A stretch of DNA of 5,503 nucleotides, taken from assembly GCA_011046175.1 (NCBI GenBank), contig DSBB01000146.1, forward strand, positions 1 to 5,503, given 5' to 3'. Positions 4,734-5,503 of this stretch are shown one piece after another. A program made the translations under genes and the position numbers. Numbering within the stretch: position 1 is the first letter of the stretch; every line of letters starts with the position of its first letter. The notes below the pieces were generated by a model. It ran no database searches and was not told where the DNA came from. It worked only from the letters and a program-made list of their open reading frames with translations. The stretch is from Candidatus Hydrogenedentota bacterium (lineage in GTDB: Bacteria > Hydrogenedentota > Hydrogenedentia > Hydrogenedentales > CAITNO01).

Positions 4734-5503
4734 CGGCCGCCCGCTTTTTTGAAGATTGTCGCTTCACTTTGAAGAACTTCTTCCTGCCCATGTACTGCCG
4801 CGGCTGCGGGGAGCGTTTGTTGACGGAAGAGAACTGTCTGTTTTGTCCCAATTGCTGGGAAAGCAGTCCCCGCATCACGCGTCCTTTCTGCATCCGTTGC
4901 GGCAAGCCCCATCAACGCATGGTCGGCTTGGGCGCGTTGTCCAATTTTCCCTGCGCCGATTGCCGGGACAAGCCCAATCGTTTTATACAACGGATGCGCG
5001 GGGCGGCGTATTACGACGGCGCTGTCGGCTCGGCCATCCGCCTGTTCAAATTTCACGGGAAACGCCGGCTTGAAAAGCCGCTGGCGGAACTCATGGTCGA
5101 GTTTGCCTTGGAAGAAATGGACGGGGAGGCGTATGACGCCATTGTGCCCGTTCCTCTTTACGTCACGCGGTTGCGGGAACGCGGTTTTAATCAATCGCTG
5201 CAACTGGCGCGCCTGCTGGACGCCGCCTTCCCCGGAACGCCCGTAGACGAATCCCTCAAACGAATCCGTCCCACCACGGCGCAGAGCAGCCTTGCGAGCG
5301 ATCAACGCGCGCGCAATGTGCGCGGCGCCTTTGCCGTCAAAGGAGACACGCTTACGGGGAAGCGCGTGCTGCTTGTTGACGATGTTATCACCACAGGCGA
5401 AACCGTCACCGAATGCGCCCGCGCGCTGAAACGCGCCGGCGAGGCGTCCGTTGACGCCTTTGCGGTTGCGCTTGCCTGCCCGACGCCCCGGTATGATCTA
5501 TAA
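4730..5503 (+). CDS. comF: ComF-family phosphoribosyltransferase-like protein with N-terminal zinc ribbons
   Basis: A complete 257-residue protein of the usual ComF length; its TAA is the last codon of the window. The N-terminus carries four CxxC pairs (C23/C26, C39/C42, C54/C57, C75/C78) that would hold zinc. The middle has the family segment VPVPLYVTRLRERGFNQS (139-156). The C-terminal half is a type I phosphoribosyltransferase fold with the PRPP-binding loop VLLVDDVITTGET (213-225) carrying the D217-D218 pair. ComF proteins are cytoplasmic and are needed for DNA uptake by transformation in Bacillus and Haemophilus, probably in handling incoming single-stranded DNA; their enzymatic activity is not settled. 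The start ATG overlaps the amidohydrolase stop (ATGA), so translation is probably coupled and the gene is driven by the same promoter. No other competence gene is visible here. Confidence 0.93.
   Translation: MTAARFFEDCRFTLKNFFLPMYCRGCGERLLTEENCLFCPNCWESSPRITRPFCIRCGKPHQRMVGLGALSNFPCADCRDKPNRFIQRMRGAAYYDGAVGSAIRLFKFHGKRRLEKPLAELMVEFALEEMDGEAYDAIVPVPLYVTRLRERGFNQSLQLARLLDAAFPGTPVDESLKRIRPTTAQSSLASDQRARNVRGAFAVKGDTLTGKRVLLVDDVITTGETVTECARALKRAGEASVDAFAVALACPTPRYDL

Overview
The window reads as a stretch of bacterial chromosome, moderately GC-rich in its coding regions, with five protein genes and no RNA genes, insertion sequences or CRISPR arrays that I can see. The leading Gly-Glu repeat attached to EF-hands and a Cys-rich, membrane-ending C-terminus, together with a Tat-exported amidohydrolase, recalls proteins of Hydrogenedentota / Lentisphaerota / PVC-like environmental bacteria. 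That placement is inference from style only and should be held loosely.

Layout: (1) Positions 1-816, plus strand: the 3' part of a gene whose beginning lies outside the window. It encodes a (Gly-Glu)n tract, two intact EF-hand loops, a middle domain I do not recognise, a regular CxxCxxCxxCxxCxxC ladder and a hydrophobic C-terminal segment. (2) 817-1024: a gap with an inverted repeat, a possible sigma70-type promoter and a good ribosome binding site. (3) 1025-1993, plus: a complete extended-SDR NAD-dependent sugar-nucleotide epimerase/dehydratase. (4) 2012-2953, minus, convergent with the epimerase (18-base gap): a two-domain signalling protein with a receiver domain and a GGDEF-like domain. 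Both domains have lost key residues: the phospho-acceptor Asp is replaced by Glu, and the GGDEF signature by GLGHF. (5) 2954-3302: a divergent regulatory region with an extended -10 promoter facing left, a sigma70-like promoter facing right, a near-perfect dyad and a leader hairpin. (6) 3303-4733, plus: a Tat-signal-bearing amidohydrolase-superfamily protein. (7) 4730-5503, plus: a ComF-family phosphoribosyltransferase-like protein that overlaps the amidohydrolase by four bases (ATGA) and ends at the last base of the window.

How the genes work together: only the amidohydrolase and ComF genes look co-transcribed and translationally coupled. The signalling gene shares an intergenic control region with them but is transcribed away. 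The EF-hand protein and the sugar epimerase could both concern the cell surface, but nothing in the sequence links them beyond adjacency. The most unusual items are the doubly degenerate receiver-GGDEF protein and the six-cysteine ladder in the repeat protein.
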